A stretch of 5,458 nucleotides of DNA from Candidatus Rokuibacteriota bacterium (GCA_030597995.1 JAUVQV010000086.1:1-5458); one strand, 5' to 3'. Shown: positions 1-5,458, numbered from the stretch's first letter. Notes: generated by a model from the letters alone, not told the origin. A program made the numbers and translations.

Positions 1-1
1 G

Positions 2-532
2 GCCCCGGCCCGGCCTCCTGCCGAAGAGGAGGCCGTTCTGGAGGTTTCCCTGGATTCAGAGGAGGTTTCTCTGGAGGAGGTTGTTCCAGAGGTTTCCCCG
101 GCGTCGGAAGAGATTTCACTGGAGGATCTGGGTGTCGATCTCTCGGGGGTGGCCATCTCCGAAGAAGAACCACCCGCGGCGCCGGAGGAGATGGCCGCTC
201 CGGTAGCGGAAGCCGCCCCGCCGGATAAGGAACCCTCCCCGGCGCAAGACAAAGCCCCCAGTACCGAGATCGAGGAAATTCTGAGCGAGGCCAAATTCTA
301 TTTTCAGCAGGGGCTTCTGGAGGAGGCGGATTTTCTCTACCGTAAGATCCAGATCCTGGATCCCGAAAACCGGGAGATCACGGAAAAGCTCCGACAATTG
401 GAGGAGGTGAGGGCGTCCTCCGGAGTTGGGGAGGAGACCACCGCCGCCGTCCCGGGCGAAGGCGCCGTTTCCGAGGGGGCGACTGTGCCGGGGACACCGA
501 TTCCGGAGGCGGAGATCACTGCCATTGAGTAG
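2..532 (+). CDS. TPR-containing acidic protein, FimV-like: N-terminal piece, 5' end outside the window, ends at in-frame TAG
   Basis: The reading frame is open from the window edge, and 176 residues are visible before the TAG at 530-532. The first ~85 residues are acidic, Pro/Ala/Glu-rich and probably disordered, with a recurring short motif (EEVSLEE, EEISLEDLG). Residues ~90-125 form one TPR-like helical hairpin (IEEILSEAKFYFQQGLLEEA followed by a second helix and LDPEN). A second Pro/Glu-rich linker follows. The same frame continues after the stop, without a shift, into a segment with further TPRs, so this is best read as the front part of one longer gene. Large acidic TPR proteins of this type, including FimV, act as scaffolds for type IV pilus or secretin assembly. 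That role is inferred here, and no LysM or membrane segment is visible in the part shown. The true start lies upstream. Confidence 0.7.
   Translation, partial: APARPPAEEEAVLEVSLDSEEVSLEEVVPEVSPASEEISLEDLGVDLSGVAISEEEPPAAPEEMAAPVAEAAPPDKEPSPAQDKAPSTEIEEILSEAKFYFQQGLLEEADFLYRKIQILDPENREITEKLRQLEEVRASSGVGEETTAAVPGEGAVSEGATVPGTPIPEAEITAIE
41..99 (+). repeat. Short direct repeats GAGGTTTCYC encoding E-V-S-[LP]
   Basis: Three in-frame copies of GAGGTTTC(C/T)C begin at 41, 62 and 89 (spacing 21 and 27 bases). They encode the recurring EVSL/EVSP motif in the acidic linker of the TPR protein. A more diverged protein-level copy (EEISLEDLG) follows. This looks like internal expansion of a low-complexity coding stretch, not a mobile element. 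Confidence 0.5.
530..532 (+). other. In-frame amber codon interrupting the TPR gene
   Basis: The TAG sits in the frame that is open from 2 to 529 and again from 533 to 1189, giving ...EITAIE-stop-DVDRLLSE.... Both flanks have the same acidic composition, and the C-terminal TPRs expected of the family lie beyond it. One base change (for example GAG to TAG, Glu to stop) would explain it. It could be a real nonsense mutation, a sequencing or assembly error, or a stop/restart split. The gene's final stop at 1190-1192 is also TAG, which argues against general TAG recoding. Confidence 0.75.
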
Positions 533-535
533 GAT

Positions 536-1192
536 GTGGACCGCTTGCTTTCAGAGCCGAGTGCGGAGCCTGCGACGGCGCCGCCGGATGAGAAGAGCGA
601 GTTTTCCGATTTCCTGAGTGAGCTGCGACAGGAGGTGGAAGAAGAGGTTACTTCGCCTTCTCCCGGGGCTGGCGCAGCAGAGCAAGAGGATCTGAAAGAG
701 ATCTTCCAGGAATTTCAGAAGGGCCTGAAGGAGCAGCTCGGTGAAGAGGACTTCGAGACGCACTACAATCTCGGCATTGCGTACAAGGAAATGGAGTTGG
801 TGGAAGAGGCCCTGGGGGAATTTCTCCTGGCCGAGAAGAGCCCGCAGAGGCATCTGGATTCCCTGAGCATGATTGCCATCTGCCTGCTGGAGTTGGGGCG
901 AGAGGATGAAGCGGAGCAAAAGTTGAGGCAGGGAATAGATTCCGCCGTCACCGGCAGTGACGAGCACAAGGGATTGCTCTATGATCTGGCCGACCTTGCC
1001 CGCCGGAGGGGCCGGGAAGAAGAATCGCAGGAACATTTCGGCGAGCTGTGGAGGATGGACTCCAGTTACCGGGATGTCGCCGCGCGGGCCGGCGCCGGCA
1101 AGGCCCCGAGGGGACTGGGGCCGGATACTTCAGATACCATTTCTCCGTCCTCCCGGGAATCGGGAAAGAAGGGGAAAGTTTCGTTTTTGTAG
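536..1192 (+). CDS. TPR-containing protein, FimV-like: C-terminal piece downstream of the in-frame stop
   Basis: This is a 218-residue piece in the same frame as the upstream fragment. If translated separately it could begin at GTG 536, three bases after the TAG. The nearest Shine-Dalgarno-like GGAGG (505-509) is about 26 bases away, so only weak reinitiation is plausible. Residues ~1-55 are acidic linker. A TPR begins near residue 72 (EEDFETHYNLGIAYKEMELV, with the classic Y-N-L-G-x-A-Y-x-E signature). It is followed by two more helical hairpins at ~106-135 (LDSLSMIAICLLELGREDEA) and ~143-176 (LLYDLADLARRRGREEESQE). The tail is Gly/Lys/Ser-rich and ends KKGKVSFL. The ExeA-like ATPase gene starts 63 bases downstream, so the two are probably co-transcribed. 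The likely role is a protein-protein scaffold; the partners are unknown. An annotation pipeline might join both pieces as one pseudogene. Confidence 0.7.
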   Translation: MDRLLSEPSAEPATAPPDEKSEFSDFLSELRQEVEEEVTSPSPGAGAAEQEDLKEIFQEFQKGLKEQLGEEDFETHYNLGIAYKEMELVEEALGEFLLAEKSPQRHLDSLSMIAICLLELGREDEAEQKLRQGIDSAVTGSDEHKGLLYDLADLARRRGREEESQEHFGELWRMDSSYRDVAARAGAGKAPRGLGPDTSDTISPSSRESGKKGKVSFL

Positions 1193-1242
1193 CCTGATGC
1201 TCAAGGAAGGTTGCGGGCAGATCCGGCGTTCGGGGTCGGAGA

Positions 1243-1250
1243 GGAGGAGG
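1243..1250 (+). promoter_or_regulatory. Strong Shine-Dalgarno that fixes the ExeA-like start at ATG 1256
   Basis: A GAG-GAG-GAGG run contains a perfect AGGAGG at 1245-1250, five bases before ATG 1256. An in-frame TTG at 1211 would add 15 residues. It has only a modest AAGGAAGG directly against it (1203-1210, no spacer), and the extra residues do not belong to the conserved ExeA N-terminus, which begins with the Y-x-x-F-F-x-L-x-x-x-P-F pattern. ATG 1256 is therefore preferred. Confidence 0.85.
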
Positions 1251-1255
1251 AATTC

Positions 1256-2191
1256 ATGAGCTATCAGGACTTTTTCCAGCTCCGGGAACAACCGTTCACC
1301 AACGCTCCCGACAGCCGTTTCTACTTCAACAGCCAGCAGCACTCCGAGGCCCTCCTCCGTCTCAAGCACGCCGCCCGCACCAATGTCGGCCTGGCACTGC
1401 TCGTCGGGGATGTCGGCGCCGGCAAGACCACCCTGGCGCGGAGGATGCTGGACGATCTCGACGAAAAGGAATACGAATCGGCGCTCTTGGTCGTGGTCCA
1501 CTCCTCGATCACCACGGAGTGGCTGTTGAAAAAGATCGCCCTCCAGCTGGGAGTGAAAAATGTGCAGGCCGGGGAGATCGAGATCCTTTCCGCTATCTAC
1601 GAACGCCTCTTGCAGATCAAGGAGGAGGGCCGCAGTGCGGTGGTGCTGATAGACGAGGCTCAAATGCTCCACTCGCGGGAGCTGATGGAGGAGTTCCGGG
1701 GGCTCCTCAACCTGGAGCTGCCGGAGAAGAAGCTGGTGACCTTCATTTTCTTCGCCCTGCCGGCGATCGATCAAACCCTGGCCCTCGACGAGCCGCTCAA
1801 GCAGCGAGTCGCCCTCCGTTACCGCCTCGGTGCGATGAAGCTGGACACCACCGTGGCCTACATCCGCCACCGCCTGAAGATTGCCGGCTGCGAGCGGGAG
1901 ATCCTGCTTCCCGATGCGCTGGTGCTGATACACCGGTACTCTCGGGGTATTCCCCGGCTGATAAACATACTCTGTGACAACAGCCTCTTCGAGGCCTTTC
2001 TGATCAAAAAGAGGATCGTCGATTCCGAGGTCGTGGAGGGGGTGGCGAGCGACCTGGGCCTGCAAAAGGTCGCCTTCGCCTCCGACAGGATCCCGCCCCA
2101 AAAGAAAGAGGAGGGAAAACCCAGGCCGCCCAACAGCCTGAGCAAGGAAGAGATGGAAACCCTGGGATTACTTCATGAGGAGGAAACCTGA
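1256..2191 (+). CDS. ExeA/GspA-type AAA+ ATPase
   Basis: The 311-residue protein has the ExeA/TniB-like layout. Its N-terminal signature is YQDFFQLREQPF (residues 3-14). A Walker A motif GDVGAGKTT lies at 51-59 (K57), and a Walker B motif VVLIDEAQ at 129-136 (D133, E134). LKQRVALRYRL (181-191) has candidate arginine-finger positions, and a sensor-2-like GIPRLINILCDN (R234) lies at 231-242. In Aeromonas, ExeA with ExeB uses ATP to help the type II secretin cross peptidoglycan. Relatives are found beside pilus and secretion genes. This protein is short: after the ATPase there is only a ~40-residue charged, Pro-rich tail. I see no membrane segment and no C-terminal peptidoglycan-binding domain, so it should be cytoplasmic. 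At the usual GQPEL position it reads ALPAI (167-171). It sits between a TPR protein and an LpoA-like lipoprotein whose start it overlaps by 17 bases, suggesting translational coupling. Confidence 0.88.
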   Translation: MSYQDFFQLREQPFTNAPDSRFYFNSQQHSEALLRLKHAARTNVGLALLVGDVGAGKTTLARRMLDDLDEKEYESALLVVVHSSITTEWLLKKIALQLGVKNVQAGEIEILSAIYERLLQIKEEGRSAVVLIDEAQMLHSRELMEEFRGLLNLELPEKKLVTFIFFALPAIDQTLALDEPLKQRVALRYRLGAMKLDTTVAYIRHRLKIAGCEREILLPDALVLIHRYSRGIPRLINILCDNSLFEAFLIKKRIVDSEVVEGVASDLGLQKVAFASDRIPPQKKEEGKPRPPNSLSKEEMETLGLLHEEET

Positions 2192-4160
2192 TAATAAGGG
2201 GCTTTCGCTGGCGTTGCTCGCAGCGACGGTCACCCTGCTGTGGGCCTGTGCCCCTCACCGCCCTGTGGGGAGGGGCGACCGGCCGCCCCGCCCCGTTTCC
2301 CGTCCCGAGGAGCCCCTCCCCCCGGTAGAAACCGCCCCGGCTCCCCTCTCCACGCCGCCGGAGGCCGCAGTCCCCGGGCCGGGAGAGGAGCAGAGCCGGA
2401 TAGCCCGGGCCTTTTCCAGGAGGGAGTACCGGGAGGTGGTGGAGGAATTCGATAAACTGCACCGGCGCTATCCCACACACCTCAAGGGGGCGGACGATCT
2501 TTACTATCTCGGCTATGCCCGCTTCGTCCTGGCCGAGGACGGTCCGGCCTTGAGGTCGTTGCTGGAATTTCAGTTCCGCTTCCCTGATGATCCCCGGATA
2601 CCGGAGGTCTTTTACCTGGTGGCAAAGATCTATCGCCGTCTGGGACAATCCGCGAAGGCGTTGGACTTTCTGCGGCAGACTGTCCACCGGTCCCGGGAGA
2701 GTTCTCTGCGCCAGAGGGCGTGGGAGGAAAAAGCCGATATCCTGGCCGAAGACGGCCTCTTCCTGGAGAGTCTGGGCGTCCTGGACGAGGCTTACGCTGC
2801 GGCCGGAACGAAGGAACGATTCCGCCTCCGCCGCAGGGTCGAGGGGATCTTGTCCAGAATGCCGGTCGAACTTTTGGCAGAGTCGGTAATTCCCGGAGCG
2901 TACCGTTTTCCCAAAGATGAGGCGCGCCGCCTCTATGCCCAGGCAGTGAAGAGAGATGGCGAGTTCGCGGCCGTGAGCCGGCCCTGGTGGTTCTCGACTC
3001 CGTCCGAGAGCACCCGGGATGAGGACCGGCGCGCCCCCAGGCAGCCGTGGGAGCCGGCGCCCCGTGAAGAGCGTCCGACCAGGACGATCGGCGTGATGAT
3101 CCCGGCGAGCGGAAAACTGGAAGCCTACGGGCTCCAGGTGCGACGCGGCATCGAATTCGCCCTGGAGGAAGAGGCCGGATCAAATTATCCGTACCGCATC
3201 GAGGTCGTCTATCGGGACGAGGAGACGGTGGAGGAGTTTTCACCGGCCGTTCGGGAAATGGTGCACCGCGACAATATCCTGATCCTCCTCGGCCCTCTGC
3301 TCAGCAGCACGGTAGAGAGGGTCCTGCCGGCGGCCGAGGGCTTGTCCCTGGCGGTATTTTCGCCGACCGCCTCCGCGGAGCGGCTGGAGGGGATCAGCCC
3401 CAACTTTTTCAGGAACTGCCTTACCTTGCGTGAGCTCTCCGTGGGGCGGGCTGGATTCGCGACGGACACTCTCGGGTTGGAGCGCTTTGCGGTCCTGGCC
3501 CCGGATGAGGCCTACGGGCACAGATTTGCTGCGCTCTTCACCGGCGAGGTCGAGACCCGGGGAGGTGAGATAGTAGCGTCGCTGGATTACGATACCGCCC
3601 TCACGGACTTTGCCAAGCCGATCCAGTCGTTGAAGGCGGCGGCCGGCATTCCGAAATCCGCTCCACACGACCGCCCCCTGCCTTTCGACGCCATTTTTCT
3701 TCCCGGGTACGCCGAGCAGATAGGCATGATCATCCCCCAGCTGGCGTTCCATGACATCGACGTCGATAGCCTGACAATTCTGGGGGGCAGCGGTTTGAAC
3801 ACGCCCCGCTTTCCCGAGGTCGGTGAGGGGTTCGCCGAGGGAGTCATCTTCGTCGACAGCTTTTTCGCCGGCAGCCCGGCGCTGGAAGTCCAGCGCTTCG
3901 TCGATCGCTACCGGAAAAAGTTCACGGAGCCCCCGGGAACTTTCACCGCCCAGGCCTATGCCGCTACCGCCATCATCGTGGATATCATCCGCCGGGGCGC
4001 GTCAACCCGCAGGCAGGTGCTTGACGCCCTGGGAGAGGTTCGGGATTTCCCGGGCGTGACAGGGAGTACGACCCTGGCTCCCGGTACCGACCGGAAAAGG
4101 AAACCATTCTTCGCCACCGTGGTGAGAGGGCACCTGGTTGAAGTCGGCCCTGCCCCATGA
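2175..4160 (+). CDS. LpoA-like lipoprotein: TPR-like region plus type-1 periplasmic binding domain (PBP-activator family)
   Basis: The 661-residue protein begins with a lipoprotein signal: basic n-region (MRRKP), hydrophobic stretch ~10-22 and lipobox L-W-A-C with Cys25. There is no Asp at +2 (Ala26), consistent with outer-membrane sorting. A Pro-rich linker (~26-70) leads to helical repeats at ~72-270, containing TPR-like segments (DDLYYLGYARFVLAEDGPAL, PEVFYLVAKIYRRLGQSAKA). Residues ~303-655 form a Peripla_BP_6/LivJ-like fold. It starts TIGVMIPASGKLEAYGLQV and includes LLGPLLSSTVERVLPAAE, the FSPTAS turn, the DEAYGHRFA segment and FDAIFLPGYAEQIGMIIPQL. This order matches the LpoA/penicillin-binding-protein-activator family, whose E. 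coli member stimulates PBP1A. An ABC-transporter-type solute receptor is the alternative, but no permease genes are nearby. ATG 2175 lies inside the ATPase gene with only a weak GGGA upstream. It is chosen because it provides the full signal peptide. Confidence 0.85.
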   Translation: MRRKPDNKGLSLALLAATVTLLWACAPHRPVGRGDRPPRPVSRPEEPLPPVETAPAPLSTPPEAAVPGPGEEQSRIARAFSRREYREVVEEFDKLHRRYPTHLKGADDLYYLGYARFVLAEDGPALRSLLEFQFRFPDDPRIPEVFYLVAKIYRRLGQSAKALDFLRQTVHRSRESSLRQRAWEEKADILAEDGLFLESLGVLDEAYAAAGTKERFRLRRRVEGILSRMPVELLAESVIPGAYRFPKDEARRLYAQAVKRDGEFAAVSRPWWFSTPSESTRDEDRRAPRQPWEPAPREERPTRTIGVMIPASGKLEAYGLQVRRGIEFALEEEAGSNYPYRIEVVYRDEETVEEFSPAVREMVHRDNILILLGPLLSSTVERVLPAAEGLSLAVFSPTASAERLEGISPNFFRNCLTLRELSVGRAGFATDTLGLERFAVLAPDEAYGHRFAALFTGEVETRGGEIVASLDYDTALTDFAKPIQSLKAAAGIPKSAPHDRPLPFDAIFLPGYAEQIGMIIPQLAFHDIDVDSLTILGGSGLNTPRFPEVGEGFAEGVIFVDSFFAGSPALEVQRFVDRYRKKFTEPPGTFTAQAYAATAIIVDIIRRGASTRRQVLDALGEVRDFPGVTGSTTLAPGTDRKRKPFFATVVRGHLVEVGPAP

Positions 4161-4186
4161 CCCCCTCCGAGTTATTTCCTGTTCTC

Positions 4187-4297
4187 AAATCCCCCTCGAT
4201 CCCCCTTTTTCAAAGGGGGAGGTTTTTGGTACCCCTCTTTACCAAAGAGTAATCTTCTTGGCTCCCCTCTTTAGCAAAGAGGGGCCGGGGGAGATTT
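4187..4297. repeat. Inverted pair of REP-like hairpin repeats with a degenerate third hairpin between them
   Basis: The left unit (4187-4222) begins AAATCCCCC. The right unit (4262-4297) ends GGGGGAGATTT and, read on the minus strand, matches the left unit at 25 of 36 positions by my hand alignment. Each unit also folds on itself. The left stem is TCCCCCTTT/AAAGGGGGA (4200-4208 with 4212-4220, loop TTC). The right stem is CCCCTCTTT/AAAGAGGGG (4264-4272 with 4276-4284, loop AGC). A shorter central stem CTCTTT/AAAGAG lies at 4235-4240 with 4244-4249 (loop ACC). This is the look of a dispersed REP/MITE-type palindromic element. C-run, CTTT, short loop, AAAG, G-run repeats with an AAATC flank are, from memory, common between genes in Deltaproteobacteria and several other phyla. 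No transposase is present. Confidence 0.8.
4200..4227 (+). terminator. Possible Rho-independent terminator of the upstream operon
   Basis: The 9-bp stem (4200-4208 with 4212-4220) and 3-base loop are followed, after two G residues, by TTTTT (4223-4227). It lies 39 bases after the lipoprotein stop. The T run is short and offset from the stem, so termination may be partial. The hairpin is also part of the repeat element. Confidence 0.45.
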
Positions 4298-4385
4298 GGC
4301 GCCCTTTGGGTTGAAAGCGCCGCTCTTCAGAACGGGGAATTTAGCATTTTAAAAACATCGTCCTGCTCAGAGAGCCCGCTGAATC

Positions 4386-4413
4386 TTGACAAGCGAGGGA
4401 TTTTGCCGATAAT
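4386..4413 (+). promoter_or_regulatory. Sigma70-type promoter for the aminotransferase gene
   Basis: A perfect -35 TTGACA (4386-4391) is followed after 16 bases by GATAAT (4408-4413), five of six matches to the -10 consensus. TAATAG at 4410-4415 with an 18-base spacer is an alternative -10. Transcription would start near 4420, leaving a leader of about 50 bases before GTG 4472. The sequence is AT-richer than its surroundings and lies downstream of the repeat/terminator, as expected for an independent transcription unit. Confidence 0.7.
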
Positions 4414-4457
4414 AGCGGGCGTTGCACCGTTTTCGCATCACCCCTGACAGACGCCCC

Positions 4458-4469
4458 GGAGGAGGAGAG
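4458..4469 (+). promoter_or_regulatory. Shine-Dalgarno that fixes the GTG start at 4472
   Basis: GGAGGAGGAGAG contains GGAGG at 4461-4465, six bases before GTG 4472. The start codon is followed at once by the conserved MKKRFLLAPGPTPVP beginning of the family, so no other start is needed. Confidence 0.8.
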
Positions 4470-4471
4470 TT

Positions 4472-5458
4472 GTGAAAAAGCGTTTCCTGTTGGCGCCGGG
4501 ACCCACGCCGGTACCGGAAAATAGTCTCCTGGCTATGGCCAGGCCTATCATCCACCACCGGACCGCGGAATTCGAGAAGATCCTGGACGCGGTCGAGGCG
4601 GACCTGCAATATCTCTTTCAGACAAAGCAGGAGGTGCTCATCCTCGCGGCCTCGGGCACGGGAGCCATGGAGGCTGCCGTCAGCAACCTCCTCTCTCCAG
4701 GCGACCGGGTGATCTGCATCCGGGGGGGGAAGTTCGGGGAGCGCTGGAGCGAAATCTGCTCCGCGTTCGGTGTCACGCCCCATGACCTTGACGTGGAGTG
4801 GGGGAGGGCCGTGGACCCGGCGGCGGTCGAAGACCTCCTGGCGGCCGATCCGGGGATCAAGGCCGTGTTCGTCCAGGCCTCCGAAACCTCCACCGGGGTG
4901 CGGCACGACATCCGCGCCCTGGCGGATCTCACCCGTTCCCGGGCGGAGACGGTGCTGGTGGTGGATGCGATCACCGGGGTCGGGGTGTTCGACATCCCCA
5001 TGGACGCCTGGGGGTTGGATGTGGTCGTGACCGGTTCCCAGAAGGCCCTGATGCTCCCCCCGGGATTGGCGTTCCTCTCCCTCTCGGAGAAGGCCTGGAA
5101 GATGGCCGCGACCTCCACCAGTCCCAAGTACTACTTCAATCTGTCGAAAGAGAGAAAGAGTCTCGCGAAACACACCACCGCGTTCACGCCGGCGGTCTCA
5201 TTGATCATCGGCCTCGCGGAGTCCCTGCGGATGATACGGGAAGAGGGCCTGGAGAAGGTCTTTGCCCGGCACGCCCGCCTCGCCCGGGCTGCCCGTGAGG
5301 CGATGCTGGCCCTGGGGCTCGAACTCTACGCCCCCGATGCGCCATCCGAGGCCCTGACCGCGGTCCGGGTGCCGGAGGGAATAGACGGCAAGCCCTTCGT
5401 GAAGCACCTGGCCTCGAAATACGGGGTGACCATAGCCGGGGGTCAGGACCGGGCGGCC
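4472..5458 (+). CDS. Class V aminotransferase, serine-pyruvate/alanine-glyoxylate type (3' end outside the window)
   Basis: 329 residues are visible and the frame is open to the edge. Family members are about 380 residues, so roughly 50 are missing. This is a cytoplasmic PLP enzyme that moves an amino group between alanine or serine and glyoxylate, pyruvate or a related keto acid. Visible hallmarks are LLAPGPTPVPE (6-16), the PIIHHRTAEF segment (25-34), the phosphate-contacting ASGTGAMEA (60-68), ETSTG (138-142), VVDAITG with the pyridine-binding Asp165, and GSQKAL with the PLP-binding Lys191. It ends at KYGVTIAGGQDRAA, just before the usual conserved substrate-binding Arg region. It has its own promoter and follows a repeat element, so it is not obviously linked to the upstream envelope genes. 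Exact substrates cannot be told from sequence. Relatives next to serA may work in serine synthesis as phosphoserine or serine aminotransferases, but the downstream gene is not visible. Confidence 0.9.
   Translation, partial: MKKRFLLAPGPTPVPENSLLAMARPIIHHRTAEFEKILDAVEADLQYLFQTKQEVLILAASGTGAMEAAVSNLLSPGDRVICIRGGKFGERWSEICSAFGVTPHDLDVEWGRAVDPAAVEDLLAADPGIKAVFVQASETSTGVRHDIRALADLTRSRAETVLVVDAITGVGVFDIPMDAWGLDVVVTGSQKALMLPPGLAFLSLSEKAWKMAATSTSPKYYFNLSKERKSLAKHTTAFTPAVSLIIGLAESLRMIREEGLEKVFARHARLARAAREAMLALGLELYAPDAPSEALTAVRVPEGIDGKPFVKHLASKYGVTIAGGQDRAA

Larger units (their letters stand above)
4161..4471. other. Intergenic region between the envelope operon and the aminotransferase
   Basis: These 311 bases have no credible gene. 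The left part holds the inverted hairpin repeats (4187-4297). Directly after them is a possible small hairpin: GGCG (4298-4301) pairs with CGCC (4318-4321), and CTTT (4304-4307) with AAAG (4314-4317). It has no T run and no assigned role. An AT-rich patch with TTTTAAAA (4347-4354) lies upstream of the promoter at 4386-4413. The rest, 4414-4471, is leader and ribosome binding site. Confidence 0.7.

Noticed and set aside
530..532. Pyrrolysine or other programmed read-through at the in-frame TAG
   Set aside because: The protein is not a methylamine methyltransferase, no downstream recoding structure is evident, and the gene itself terminates with TAG at 1190-1192. A nonsense change or sequence error is simpler.
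1211..1255. TTG 1211 as the start of the ATPase
   Set aside because: It would add 15 unconserved residues and its purine-rich run abuts the codon without spacing. ATG 1256 has a perfect AGGAGG at five bases.
1130..2101. 323-codon open frame on the minus strand opposite the ATPase gene
   Set aside because: It is a high-GC antisense shadow of a well-recognised + strand gene. Its translation is His/Gln/Leu-rich with no recognisable domain and no convincing ribosome binding site.
2482..3243. 253-codon open frame on the minus strand opposite the lipoprotein gene
   Set aside because: The Pro/Arg/Gly/Ser-rich translation reflects GC bias. The + strand frame is a coherent lipoprotein with a signal peptide and a binding-protein fold.
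4187..4297. CRISPR array
   Set aside because: The repeated units are inverted, few, internally palindromic and unequal in spacing. There are no spacers and no cas genes.
4298..4321. Terminator or riboswitch element just after the repeat
   Set aside because: The small bulged hairpin has no following T run and resembles no riboswitch I recognise. It also lies upstream of the promoter, so it is unlikely to be in the aminotransferase leader.
4367..5173. 268-codon open frame on the minus strand opposite the aminotransferase
   Set aside because: The + strand frame carries all class V aminotransferase motifs, including PLP Lys191. The minus frame has low-complexity Gly/Arg/His-rich composition typical of shadow frames and would also run over the promoter.

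Overview
The window is a GC-rich piece of a bacterial chromosome with densely packed genes, all on the + strand. The gene types point to a Gram-negative bacterium: a long lipoprotein with a clear lipobox, an ExeA/GspA-type ATPase, and an acidic FimV-like TPR protein. This combination, together with the intergenic AAATC...CCCC...TTT-type hairpin repeats, resembles the Geobacter/Desulfuromonas group (former Deltaproteobacteria). That placement is inferred from remembered family resemblance, not from a search.

Layout. Positions 2-1192 hold one TPR-protein reading frame that enters from upstream and is interrupted by an in-frame TAG at 530-532. It is therefore listed as two pieces (2-532 and 536-1192). 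Positions 1256-2191 encode a stand-alone ExeA-like AAA+ ATPase behind a very strong ribosome binding site. Its last 17 bases overlap the next gene (2175-4160), which encodes a 661-residue lipoprotein joining an N-terminal TPR-like helical region to a C-terminal type-1 periplasmic binding fold, the architecture of LpoA-like penicillin-binding-protein activators. The spacing and the overlap suggest these genes are one transcription unit.

Positions 4161-4471 form the only real intergenic region. Its first half carries two head-to-head copies of a hairpin-forming repeat with a degenerate third hairpin between them. The first hairpin, with its downstream T run, could end the upstream operon. Its second half carries a good sigma70-type promoter (TTGACA, 16 bases, GATAAT). 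This promoter drives a GTG-started class V (serine-pyruvate/alanine-glyoxylate type) aminotransferase at 4472, which runs off the right edge of the window.

How it fits together. The first three genes look like a cell-envelope module: a TPR scaffold, a secretin/peptidoglycan-associated ATPase and an outer-membrane peptidoglycan-synthesis activator or solute-sensing lipoprotein. The aminotransferase is a separate metabolic unit of amino-acid (serine/glycine/alanine) metabolism. I do not see a wholly new system here. The most notable items are the amber-split TPR gene, the three-gene envelope module and the inverted repeat pair.
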